Shown piece by piece: positions 1 to 11,561 of a stretch of 64,000 nt of DNA (within the stretch, counting starts at the first letter, position 1; each line of letters begins with the position of its first letter). The notes below the pieces were generated by a model that did no database searches, was not told the DNA's origin, and saw only the letters and a list, made by a program, of their open reading frames with translations. This stretch comes from Eulemur rufifrons. Lineage: Eukaryota > Chordata > Mammalia > Primates > Lemuridae. Location of the stretch: positions 30,917,501-30,981,500 of the forward strand of contig NC_090997.1 of assembly GCF_041146395.1 (NCBI RefSeq). The letters run 5' to 3'. The position numbers and the translations under genes are program-made.

Positions 1-1015
1 GTCTGGGTCTACTATGACTTTCTGAGGTGAATAGCATCCCCATCTTTAAAGATGAATTAGAAGAATTTTTAAAAAATGCATTTTAGTTATCTCATGTTCT
101 ATTAACTTTGCAAGCCTGAAAATGCATTTTTTCCCCAAATAAACTCTCTATGCAGTTCCATTTTGAATGGAAACATAGAGTGGCCTGCAGTCTAATCTTG
201 CCTTTTTAAAATATTTCTTCCTCTGGACAGCAACGTTCATGGTCTAGGTAGGGTGCTACTGATATTTTCAGAGTTGAGAAAAACCCCTCAGGTTTGTTTG
301 TAGTTCTTAAATTGGCCATATGCACAAAAGATCTCATGGGAATTTGGCCTTGCTGGTTTTGTTTTCTTTTCCATATTTGTTTGAATATTAATAGTATCAA
401 GCTAACAAATTAAGAAATTTGTTTTATGTGTACAAACTAATTTTAAACTAAAATTAATCATGAGCCACGGCCTTTGTAAATCATAGTAGAAATCACAGTG
501 GAAGACTAATAAATATGCTTGTTACCATTAGATAAGCATGAGAAACAATGAAAAGAAATTCCAACATTATTCAGTGGGTATTTTCATGAATATAAAATCT
601 AATAACCTAAGAAATTAAAAATCACTTGGCAAAGCTTTAAAAAGTCCAGTCTGTGCATCTATAATTTTCACAAAGGGGTGGTTTTTTTTTTTTTTGTATA
701 CTTTTACTTTTTAAATTACTTTACTACCTAGCTTTTATCCATTTGGAAGAGATTTCTGATGTTTTGTCTGCTTAAAGCTCTTGATAATTTTTATGGAGAG
801 TCTTGAAATGCTAACTAGACAAGGAGATTGATAGCTCTACCAACAGCTGAAATTGAGAGAGAAATTTTTCTCTAGCTACATTTTTTTGGTTGTATACTAA
901 ATTCCTAAACTTGAGTAAGCAACTTTCTCACATTTCAAATTCAATTTGTTTCTATTCCTAATACATAACTGATATTCTTCAAAAAGATTTTAGAATGATT
1001 GTGCTATTGTTGGAG

Positions 1016-1233
1016 CAGAGGTCCACAAACTTTTTACGAGTCAGATTGTAAATATTTCAAGCATAGGAGCCATAATGGTTTCTGTCACATCCACTCAAAT
1101 ATGCTGTTATGGTGTGAAAGCAGCCATAGACAATATATCAACAAATAGGAGTGGCTGTGTTCCAACAGAATGTAATTTACAAAAATAGGCAGCAGTGCTG
1201 ATCTGGGTCATGGGCTATAGATTGTCAACCCTG
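1016..1233 (+). mobile_element. MER58-like hAT-Charlie non-autonomous DNA transposon
   Basis: It starts CAGAGGTCCACAAACTTTTT and ends ATTGTCAACCCTG, giving decayed terminal inverted repeats of the CAGGGGTCGGCAAAC type. Internal landmarks include GCAGCCATAGACAATA and GTGGCTGTGTTCCAA. The family name is from memory; the class is clear. Confidence 0.75.
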
Positions 1234-1881
1234 TGCGGTAGCAAGAATAATGACCACCCCAAAATGTCCACAACCTAACACCCAGAACCTGTGAATATGT
1301 TACATGTCAAAAGGGACTTTTGTGTGATTACATGTCAAATGAGACGTGTGTTACATGTCAAAAGGAACTTCTGTGTGATGTGATTAAGGACAAAGACATT
1401 AAAATGGAAAAACTATCCTGGATTATCTGAGTAGGTCCAGTTTAATGACATGGGCCCTTAAAAGTAGAGAACCTTTCCCAGCTCTGGTCAGAGAGATGCA
1501 GTGTAAAAAGACTCAACCTGCCATTGCTGGCTTTGAAGAAGAAGGAAGAGGGCCACAAGTCAAAAGATGTGGACAGCCTCAAAAGCTAAAACAATCCATG
1601 ACTGTCAACCAGGAAGGAAGTGGGGACCTCAGTCCTCCAACTGCAAGAGTTTGTAAGTGGATTCATCCTCAGATTCTCCAGAAAAGTGTACAGTCCTGCC
1701 AACACTTGGATTTCGGCCTTGTAAAACTTAACCTGAGACTCAGCTGAGCTGATAGGTCAGAATTCTCACCTATGGAAACTGAAATAATAAATTTATGTCA
1801 TTCTGTGCTGCTATGATTTATGTCATTCTGTGCTGCTATGTCTGTGATCATTTGTTATAGCAGCAATAGAAAACCAATACA
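1234..1881 (+). mobile_element. Old MaLR-type solo LTR
   Basis: It begins TGCGGTAGCA and ends CCAATACA (TG...CA). An internal polyadenylation signal (AATAATAAATTT) lies near its 3' end. Flanking 5-mers CCCTG (1229-1233) and CTCTG (1882-1886) look like a decayed target duplication. The left one falls on the last bases of the MER58-like element. A perfect 25-bp tandem duplication (1791-1815, 1816-1840) sits after the polyA signal. Three imperfect copies starting TTACATGTCAAA lie at 1299-1380. Confidence 0.65.
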
Positions 1882-4040
1882 CTCTGCATTGGCACACTGC
1901 AAAATTAATATATATATATACATTCATAGTTTCATTTAAGTCAGATTACTATTATACAGATAATATATTATTCAATGAAAATCAGTTAGCAACTAGAAAG
2001 TTCATTTTGTCCTGGCAGTTACCTATAATAGCACTTTATGAACTCAATTAAAGGAATCACCAGACAGTGAGAATTGTCATTGTAAAGTGGTGGCAGGATA
2101 CTAGGGGAAATTAGGGGAGACAGCATCGTCAGGTAGCCAAAAGAAGGGCCATGTGGGAGAAGGTGCTGGATGCCAAAGGCAACTCTGACATTTACAGATA
2201 CGTTGTACTCTTGAAACAACTTAGCTAAACTTCTCTGCTGGCAGTTGATAGACTGGAGCTATCACCGCCACCCCTGCCTGCCATTGTCTGTGCTACAGCC
2301 TCATGTAATTATTATTAGGGCACATTGTTATATCCTCTTGAATGTAAAAGGAAGAGAACTAAACTATATACTCTATCTATATGGAATCTAGATATTTAAA
2401 TATTCATTTATGAAAAAGTTATTTGTCACTTTCAACTAATAGTAAATACTTGCACAGTTTTAACCCTAGAAGACCCATTTCTGTGCTGACAGTTACACCA
2501 GATTCTATGGAGCCATTTCTGGGAATGATGCAATCATACGTGTGTAGGACACTCTAAGATATATATGTTAAGGGAGTGTTTTTCTTTGAAGGATACAAAT
2601 GTAAAAATTCCTGATGTTGTTTCTAAATTTTACTGCTTCCCGTATGACAAGTAGCAACTATTCATCAGGAAATAATGTACATTCAGGTTAGTGATAAAAC
2701 TCAGAAATGAAAGAAGCAAGCTGTTATCATTTCCTTTAAACTAATGTCATCTGGTTAATGTGGGCTAATGAGTAACTATACAGCAGAAGTGAAATTAAAT
2801 ATATACCTTCTCCTTGTGTTCCAATGAAATAGCTGCCAACTCCCTGAGAATAGTTATGTAACGTGGATGCGACTGGTCCTGATAACACAATATTCTGTTT
2901 CTCAGCTCAGTGGCCTTTATATCATTGTGCTTTAACCAAAGCCAACTTTTTCTTTTCTGTCTGAGTTTAACTAGTTCTCAGTGTGATCCTTTCTATCGAA
3001 TCCTCAAAAGACAATTCAAATACTCTGTGTCACCATATTCCTAATAAGCAAGAGCACCTTGCTTTCTCAGTGAGGCTCTTTAGGCTTCAGATACTTGACA
3101 GCTATCCCCTTAAAAAAAAAAAAAATGATGGTAAAACCTAGACTTAGCTCTAAGGATTATTTAAAATACTAAAATATGGAACAGTACTTATCACGACTTT
3201 AAGAAAATGTTTGTAGAAGAATATGCAGTGGATTATTCCCTGTTGAGATTTATACTGTACTTTTTCAGTGGCATAATCCCCTTGAGTGGTGTTTACTCCT
3301 TCAGTGACTGTAGAGGTGTTTATATGTTAAAAGACATGACCCCAAAAGAGTTCTCTCTCCCAGCTTAGCTACTACTGAATTATCATAGATTTGACTGTGG
3401 AAAAATTTACATCTACTAATATCTTGCTTCCCTAGCATGCATTCCTGACATTTTTAAGATGTGTTCTTTCTCAAGTAGCATTAAAATTATAAACAGGATA
3501 TGAATTAGTCTTTTGCCGGTCAAGTCAAACATATTAGAAATGTTCTCAAGAAATCCCCAAAATTTATTTGTGCACTTATGTATAATAACAGCAATTAAAC
3601 TTTACTGGAGAAAGAAAGAGAGCATAAGCTCAGCAAAATCCAGATCATTTTTATGTAATGTCTTGCCGTCTAAAATTTAGAAACTTAAAAAGAGGCAGCG
3701 TGGTATCCATTGAACAGTATTTCTCCCATCCACACTCAAGAGGTCAATGTCCAATTCACTGGACAACGCGACAGAAAGAATCACCCTGGAACATCTGACT
3801 CAGAGCATTGGAAATGTTCAAATAGTTATGATGAAGTCACTGCCCTTCTTCGTGTCCTTAGCCGCTTTGTCAATTTGCTTGCTTTGCCTCCAAAGACAAG
3901 AGATTATTTTTGTTTCAAAAGAGCTGTGGAAGGTACAAGAAAGTTCTGAAGTTTCCAGGTTAGTAGTTTACTATTGCATATGAGCACTAAGCATTTGAAA
4001 GTTTGAATAAAAACAGATTAGGATAACCATGTTATTTCAG

Positions 4041-4301
4041 GTTTTTAAATTATTTTTAATTTTTTAATTATCATAGGTATATGATAGTTATACATATTTA
4101 TAGGGTACCTGTGATGTTTTGATACATGTTTATAATGTGGAATGATTAAATCAGGCCAATTAACAAATCCATCACCTCACAAAGTTTCAGTTGGACAGGA
4201 GGACTAAGCTTTAGTGATCTATTGCAAAGAACAGTGACTACAATAAATAATAATAGATTGTATATTTCAAAATTGCTGAAAGAGTAGAACTAAATGTTTT
4301 C
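4041..4301 (-). mobile_element. LINE-1 3' end with 5' inversion (twin-primed)
   Basis: Bases 4041-4186 are the LINE-1 3'UTR tail on the minus strand (T/A-rich left end, GTGATGTTTTGATACATG). Bases 4190-4301 are the adjoining upstream 3'UTR segment in the opposite orientation (GTATATTTCAAAATTGCTG ... ATGTTTTCACC). The two pieces meet at almost consecutive consensus positions. Target duplications ACCATGTTATTTCAG (4026-4040) and ACCGTGTTATTTCTG (4302-4316) agree at 13 of 15 positions. Confidence 0.75.
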
Positions 4302-4332
4302 ACCGTGTTATTTCTGTTGTGTGTGTCTTGAG

Positions 4333-4510
4333 CAGTAATTCTCCAAATCTGGTGTGGATTAAAATTATGGGGGAGGTGTGGGTATAGTTATTAAAATGCA
4401 GATTTCTAAGTTCAGCTTCAATCTCAAAATTCCCAAAGCCAAGGAATCTGTATTTTAATAAGTATCCCAGTTGATTCTGGAGTAGGTCTAGAGAAAACAC
4501 TTTAGAAACG
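4333..4510 (+). mobile_element. MER5-like hAT-Charlie DNA transposon
   Basis: CAGTAATTCTCCAAATCTGG at the start, a central AAAATGCAGATTTCTAAG-like segment and the closing GATTCTGGAGTAGGTCTAG follow the MER5A layout. It is strongly diverged. Confidence 0.5.
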
Positions 4511-4639
4511 TTTTTAAGATAGCAAGAGAGTGATTAAGATAGCATGTGTGTTGAATTGATTTAGAACTTAGAAAACCAAGGAAAATGTAAGGAACCTTGG
4601 TCATTATTCATTTTTATTGTGACTTTATTGATATCCAAC

Positions 4640-4962
4640 TTCTTTCAGAACTCTGCTCAGATATTATTTTAATTGGTGAAGCCTTTTCAATATACAGAGT
4701 TACAATCTATTCTATTTCTCCAGTCTTTCCTACTCACTGTGATTTACTTTTCATTATAGTACGTTACTATCTAATATATTATATATGTACTTGTCGATAT
4801 TTTTTGTCTTGTTCTCTCTCTACCCTCTTGATTGTAGTGAAATCTGTGAGGCAGGGACTTTGTTTTGTTCAGCCTTGTGTCATAGTGCCTCCAAGGGTAC
4901 CTGGAATGTAATGGGTATTTACTAGATGATTGTGGCATGAATGAATAAACGAATGAATAGAC
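4640..4962 (+). mobile_element. LINE-2 3' end
   Basis: The L2 3'UTR order is visible: a pyrimidine-rich stretch, GTGAGGCAGGGACTTTGTTT, GTGCCTCCAAGGGTACCTGG, then GAATGAATAAACGAATGAAT at the tail. Confidence 0.7.
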
Positions 4963-7900
4963 TTGTTTTGATCATCACCCTGGCTTTATTTTCTGACTTC
5001 CATGCTTTGTGCGAATAATTTAACATAGTGATTATTCCATTAAAAAAAAAAGAGTTGGAAGAGAATTTTGAAAGAATAAAATGAATTCACTGATGAATAT
5101 AATTGTAGAATCATTGAGAGCTAGGGCTAGAAAGGATGTCCAAATCCCCTATTTTATAAATGAGAAAACAGAAGTTATGCAGTCCAAAGAAAAAGAGAGA
5201 AGCAACTGTAGAAATACATGAACAAAGCCGGTCATATAGTCTACTGTTAAATAGATAATATTGGTTGGGTCGATGTTGAAACAGAGAAGTAAAAGAAAAT
5301 AGCAAAAACAATTGAAAGTGGTATGTAGAATATCTATCTATGATAATTAGGAAATTTGAGTTATGGTGCATTTTTAAAATACTTAAAAGTACATGAGTAT
5401 CAATATTTTTAACTTGAGTTCAACTATGCTATTTTGAATGTACCCAAGAGAGGCATTTTTTAATTTTTGTCAAAAACATATTTGTCAAGAATAGCATATC
5501 CTTTTCTAAAGTTTTCAAATATATGTAGTTTTAGTATTTAACATGTCACTTACATCTTGGTAAATTAATCTTCTTTAACCAATTTGTCTTGTTTACCTGA
5601 CTATTTTTGTTTTCTTAGTTTGATGCATTGCTTAAATCTCTTTCTTCAGCTTATCTCAGAGCTTGCTTATTTTCCTCTTGCTCTGTAGTTATATTTTGTT
5701 TCCACTTTCTGTTGGGCCCACCATTTCCTGTTATTGATTTTCTGTAAATTCCTCATAACAGATCTTGTAACAGAGGCCCTTTGAAAAAAGTATCTGAAAA
5801 TTACGACAAATGTTTTACAAGTGGTTTCTCAGCAGAACCATTTAGCCAGTTTTTGTTTTTGTTTTTAATGTTTAGAATTCATTTATCAATGGCTTTTGCT
5901 TTGTTTCCCTTCTCTCATTCTCATTCCTTAAGTGACTGGTCTACTCAGGTACTAAGATTCCTCTGATTTATTCTGCTTATTTTTCTAAACTTCAAATGTT
6001 TAAGTTATTGACCTTGGCTCACAGAATTACACATTGGTAACTATGCTAGAATAAATATTTACAAATGGGTGTCTGTTTATCGTGTAAATCCCAGAGTGTT
6101 TAGTAAAACACAAAATTGAATGGTGCATTTTGCAGCCTATAATAATTACTACCTGGTTGATGATCAAATTTTCATAAGAACAGAGAGCGAGAGAAACATG
6201 CAATTAGGGTCTAAGACGTAAGGAGTGAAGAAGGTAGAGGATAAAACTGAGTATTGACAAAGGCATGAGATAAGACTAGAAGAAGTATTTCTCATGTTTA
6301 TACTTTTGTCTGAAAGTATAAATTAGTTTCTTTAGGGTGTTAAAAAAGAAAGAGGTATCCAAACAATTAAGTTTATATTTTTTCTAATATTATTTTCTTG
6401 TGTTTTAGCCTGTTATGAGCAATAATTATGAAATATTAAGCCTATAATCAGTATCCTGCATTAGTTTATATAGAGATTTAACTTAATATGTATTATACAT
6501 TACTAAAACCAGTGATCTACATTTAGAAGATCTATTACCACTCAGATTCCTCAGCTACACTGGGTTTATCCCATACTCTTTCACAGTGAGATTTCAAGGA
6601 TAATTTGTTATCTATAAAGTGCTCTGAGCTCCTTGGAACAAAAGCCTAGATAAACATAGCATAATTGTATGAAAACATTTTAGCTATGCTGAGGATTTAT
6701 CAGAAGGTCACAAGCTATATGAAAAATACAGGTAAAACTAGATAATGTCTCATAAGTTAGAGAAAGAAACCAATTTGAACCACTATTCCCCCTTTCATCC
6801 CTTGAACATCGAGATCTAACCCTTCTGTGAGAACCAAATAAGGACCCACTTCTCCCATAAAACTATTAATAAGTTTAATTATCACAGACCATGACGCTCT
6901 GTTCCCTCATTTGTAAGCTCACTTACTCAGTAAGCTATGACTAGTGATATTTATATAAGCACTTCTCTCGTGTTGTTAAACATTCCCTGAGTACGCTCTT
7001 CATCTACATCTACAGGACTATGACATTTTTCTCAGGGAAGACAAGAGTTTTTATGCTCTAGGAGCATAATGTAAAGGTATGAGCACTTGATGAGAAGATA
7101 TCTTGGATATGTAGTCTTTGATGGATTTTGGAGAATAGTTTTGGTGCTACAAAATTGGAGTTAGCCAAATGTCCCAATTAAAATAAATAGTAAAATCAGG
7201 TTGGGGTAGATTTCATAAATTTTAGAAGAGTGAGTTTAATTTTCATTTCTAGGGAAATGATAGAATGGACCCAGAAAACATCATTTAGAAAGGCACCCCT
7301 CACAAAGAGCCTCCCTAGACTTTGAAAGATATTGCTTAGTCTGATGCACTCCAGTGATGATCTACTTGTAAACAAGACGGAAGGAAGCCTGAGGACCAGG
7401 TTGGCACTGAGGCCCTGAGGGACTGTGTCCACCTGTGGAAAGGGGCCAGTGGCCTGTTTCAGGACTGTATTTTTAAACTGCATTGGCCTATTCGTTATTT
7501 TTATCAATTACTTGGTTGGATGAGGACACAGATAATCATGTTTGTTTTTTTAATGTTGTAATGACGCAAAGCTTGGAGTGTGTGGGTTGCCAAAATCAGG
7601 GTTCAAAAGTTATGAAGAGACTGCAATGTATGAGTAATACCTGTCAAGCTCAAGAAGAGTCTACCAAAATATCTGATGCAATCTTAGTTTTCATTATTAG
7701 GAATATGACACCCAAATTGGAGAGGAAGTAGTACCACTTTGCTCTGCACAGGTCAGACACAAGTGGCTGATTTCCCTCAATGCACTTTAACAGGGTGTCC
7801 TCCCGGAAATGAGTGATGAGGATAAGAGGACTTGAAACCCACAGAGTATATTTAATGGGTAAGAGAAGACTCTTCAGGGGTAGGACAGACTCTGTAGTTA

Positions 7901-8641
7901 CACATATCTAAAGTTATTGTATAAAGGAAAAAGTATTAAGTTAGTTTCAAAGGGCAAAATAAGACTCCGTGAAAGTGCATAGTCAGATAGGAAGAAAACA
8001 CTCTCCAGCAGAAAGCATTTGAATAGTGCAGTGTGAAAACTCATTGTGTCATGCTGAAGGTCAAGGTAGATACTCAATACATAGTTATTGAACTGAATTT
8101 AAAATCTAACATTTTTACTTAAAGTTTTGTTAGATATGATCCTATACAAATATGACTTGTTAATTAGGCAGATTTGCAAGTCAACAAACTCTCTGGAAAT
8201 GGATACTTCTTGTCTCTAGGAAGCACCAATTAAAGGCTAAAAAGAAGGTGGTAATGATTGCACATGTGCGTAATATAGGCTGTTTCAGTGTCATTTAAAT
8301 AGTGGGAATAATTTGGTCTTCTTAAAGAAAGTAATCTAGCAATTAATATTCTAGAGAAATAAATATGTAATTGAAAATATCAAATAATGGACTTATGGCA
8401 TATGATAGCTTCACTTTTAATTTTCAACAAAACTAAATATAGTTAATGACATTTGGAATAAATGTATGATTTTCATAGAATTTTATAAAATTGGTCACAA
8501 AATCTGTGAGAAAGCAAATGCAAGTTCCTTATAAAATATTGAGGTGGAATCTTTTAAATATCTTGCTGCAAGATAAGAAATCTGCCATTCTGTTTCCATT
8601 TCACATAATCCTTCGATGTTGTATGTATGTACTCAAGGTAT

Positions 8642-8668
8642 ATTTATTCTTTCTCTGCTTATTTTTAG
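8642..8668 (+). other. 3' splice site (acceptor) of the ADGRB3 GPS exon
   Basis: An almost uninterrupted pyrimidine tract (ATTTATTCTTTCTCTGC then TTATTTTTAG) ends in AG at 8667-8668, directly before the GGT codon. This fixes the exon start. Confidence 0.88.
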
Positions 8669-8712
8669 GGTACTTTGAATCCCTATTGTGTGTTGTGGGA
8701 TGACTCAAAAAC
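8669..8712 (+). CDS. ADGRB3: ADGRB3 (BAI3) internal exon encoding the start of the GPS motif
   Basis: This is a 44-nt internal coding exon. It reads in phase 0 as GTLNPYCVLWDDSK plus two bases (AC) of a Thr codon that the next exon completes. NPYCVLWDD is the beginning of a GPS motif, with its first disulfide Cys and conserved Trp. The residues match what I recall of ADGRB3 around LANGTLNPYC...SKTNESLGTW. ADGRB3 is a seven-pass adhesion GPCR of the neuronal plasma membrane. It binds C1q-like proteins and acts in synapse and dendrite formation; the GPS lies at the C-terminal end of its GAIN domain, just before the first membrane helix. A strong pyrimidine tract and TAG precede the exon, and GTAAGT follows it. 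ADGRB1 and ADGRB2 are the alternatives, but they are compact genes, whereas the huge AT-rich introns here fit ADGRB3. The rest of the GPS, including the cleavage position, is not in the window. Confidence 0.92.
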
Positions 8713-8718
8713 GTAAGT
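8713..8718 (+). other. 5' splice site (donor) of the ADGRB3 GPS exon
   Basis: AAAAAC is followed by GTAAGT, a full match to the intronic part of the U1 consensus. It leaves the exon in phase 2: the Thr codon is split after AC. Confidence 0.88.
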
Positions 8719-11299
8719 GACAGATGTTTTCTTACACTACTTTGGACTAAATATTCAGACCACATTAAGTTATCTCAGCAGCTTGCCAGTTAATAGGAAT
8801 ATAAGTCAGTGGGATGTTACACTCAGAGGGAAAACATTCTCCTTTTTGAATCCACAGGACAGCATGATGAATATGTTTGTGTGTGATGATGCCATCAGGT
8901 TACTTCGCGAGATAGGATTGCATTACCTAATTTGTAAGGCACATTGTGATGTGAATTCCACGAGGATTTTTTAAAAGCTCTGATACTGTAGAATTTATGG
9001 AAGCTCAAATGCCATTTCAACATTTTGCCTTAGTAATTCAGCTTAGCATTGCAGAATAAAATAGCAATTTCTATGGTCATTTAGCCAATACATTACTCGC
9101 ATGACCTTGAATCTATTATCAGGGTAATGCAATATTTATTTGGTCCTTTTAGAATGTTTTGTCATAAAAACATTGAGTGACACTTAATTTTTATTCATAT
9201 ATTTTATGAATTCATGCAGACAAAAGAAAATAATTATACTAAATGAGTAATCCTTCCATGTATTTTTTTGTTTGTATGAGTAATTTCAATATATTTGATC
9301 AAAATCATCTTTATTTCATTGATAATTCTATGAGATTTTAATGCCTCAGAGTAGAAAAATCCATTGTGAAATCTTAGATAGACTCCATAATTAAAATATT
9401 TATGTAGGTTACAGCTATTTGTTTTGCTTGGAGGGGAGATAAATATCAATCAATCCCAAAAGCTAATACCACCATCCATATGCTGTCAGGTAGAGTACCA
9501 CATTGTTGCTTGCATTCTATGTATTCTAAGAATTTTCCCACTGTTCTTCACCCCAAATATGATCTACATCTGAGGTTTTATGATGTTACTTGCTTCTCAC
9601 CAGAGAGTCTAGAAGAGGGATATTCTTAGAAAATCACTAGGAAAGGATCAAACCCCCTGACAATTGGCTCAGTCCCAGGGTGCTGATACAATTAATTTAA
9701 TATTACAGTTAATAATATTAAATGTATTTTTTGCTATAGTGTCTGATATTCTAGGGATCCTCTACTTCTAGAAACCCTAGTACCATAAGGAGAATTCCAG
9801 TTTTGCCTTGGTGATAGCATGAGCTGGATGGCCTTATAGATGTCATTATATTTTTGAAACCCCATAGAGAAATCCATGGCAGTAACATTTTTACATGTGT
9901 TCCTCTTTCTACAATAGCCAGAGAAGCCTTTGGTGGCATATTCTAAGGGGCTGTTTAGTATGTTGTATAGCCAAGGGAAGACTAAAATGCTATAAGAATT
10001 TAATTGAATGTTTTCTGCTCCAGAAAAGTATGCTATCTTAAACTCCTGAATATAGCAACTTGCATATCTCTGTGAATAATAACAAACTTTGATTTAGTTT
10101 TATTATCTTTTTACAGGGTAGACTGTGCTTCTATGTTGATCTAAAGAGGGAAAAGTGTTAGTTATTCCAAAAGTCCCTTAGGACTATTAAAGGGACACTC
10201 CAAAAAGAAATATTCCCCTATTTTGTGCCTCCTGTTTGCTTCCTTCCACAGAAAGTATAAAGTGTTGAGTTTAATTTATAAAGCTCTTGGTGTCTGAGGT
10301 CAGCATTCCCCTTAGGAATCAATCACCCTCAACTTACCCTAACATCTGCTGATAACATGACTCTTATCCATCTTGAAGAACCTGTCTTAGCTTTACAAAA
10401 TTCAACTTTTAAATTGTCCTTGAAGAAAACTATATGGGGAGAGGAGGTGTATTTAGTTGCCTTTCAAAGAAGATGATCTCATGAGATCGGTGTAGTTCAC
10501 ATTTCCTTGATATATCAGAAAAGTGATCAGAAAGCTTCCACTGTGACAGAACTTCTGTCCACACTTTTCCCCAGATTGTTTCATCATTAAAATTATTTTC
10601 CTGGGTGAGTTTTTAAACAATGAAGGTTAAAACACCTTTACTTCCTTTTTTCACATCTATTCTTCTATTTTGTTCATGTTCATATATACAGTAATTTTAG
10701 CAATGCAATGATTTTAGCTTTGACTATAGGTCCTTTAAGTAAAATTTATAGTGAAGAGATAGTGCTACTTCTTTTTATACAGAAAGGGTCTCAGGTAAAT
10801 GATATTTTCAAGACTGTAGTATTAAATTTAATATTAGAATTTGTGTTTTAATTGTGGTTTATCAAGTTGCTGCTCTTTTTAATTTTTTTAAGTTAGTTTT
10901 TAATTACAAAAGCAATGCATTGAGTATCTTGTAAAACATAACTGTCAGGTTAAAGGCTTATTGGTCATTACCATCTTAGGTCTCTACATCCACCCATATC
11001 TCCAAAGTCACTCTTATCTACATTTTGCTGTGTATATTTTTAGGTATCTGTGCATTGACATGTGTGCAGCCATAGTTATGAAGACTATTTCTACATAAAT
11101 ATTATCATGCTGTATGTAACACTTAGCAACCTCAATTTTAAATTCAATATATGTCTTGGAAATTTTTATACTCTACCACTTATATTTCATTCCTTGTACC
11201 TACTGCATTGTATAGGTATATCATAATTGATCAAATATTCTCTATATTGATGGCTACTGACATGGTTTTTATTTTATTCTATCAACTGTGCTTCTATGT

Positions 11300-11561
11300 A
11301 CCTTCTTATACATCCCTTCTTGAGCATGTCCCTGACCACCTAATCCGAAGTGTCATCCTATTTTCTTTATATTCCCCCATTTTATATCCTTCATAGCATG
11401 CATTCCTTTTTCTCTTATGTATTTTTGTTTACTTATTGTCTGTCTCTTCCACTAGAAAATAAGCATCATAAGAGAGACACTTTATTGTTCTTATCCATCA
11501 TTGCACTCTTGATGCCTAGTATACCTGCATATAGTACATATTCAACAAATATTTATTGGCT
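11300..11561 (+). mobile_element. LINE-2 3' end
   Basis: GTCCCTGACCACCTAATC, CCACTAGAAAATAAGCATCA and the closing TTCAACAAATATTTATTGGC are L2 3'UTR landmarks in order. Confidence 0.65.

Larger units (their letters stand above)
1..8668 (+). other. ADGRB3: ADGRB3 intron upstream of the GPS exon (3' part)
   Basis: This is AT-rich intronic sequence holding the repeats listed separately. I searched for the preceding exon, which should end with codons for an LAN-type sequence and a phase-0 donor, and did not find it. It probably lies left of the window. Bases 1-1015, 1882-4025 and 4963-8668 hold nothing I can name. The exceptions are homopolymer tracts (T run near 680, A run near 3112), a possible MIR-like scrap near 5115-5185, and a possible L2 tail near 8048-8100. 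A G+C-richer stretch at about 3690-3950 and another at 7250-7480 have no splice-flanked reading frame. Confidence 0.75.

Noticed and set aside
3710..3983. Overlapping 78-79-codon frames, possible upstream ADGRB3 exon
   Set aside because: The translation does not resemble the GAIN region before LANGTLNPYC, and no phase-0 donor ends it.
7196..7507. 103-codon open frame on the minus strand in G+C-richer sequence
   Set aside because: No recognisable domain, starts and stops freely in intron, and opposite to ADGRB3. Chance is the best explanation.
8717..8974. 85-codon open frame just after the GPS exon
   Set aside because: It starts inside the intron after the strong GTAAGT donor. The ADGRB3 protein I recall continues NESLGTW and not with this sequence.
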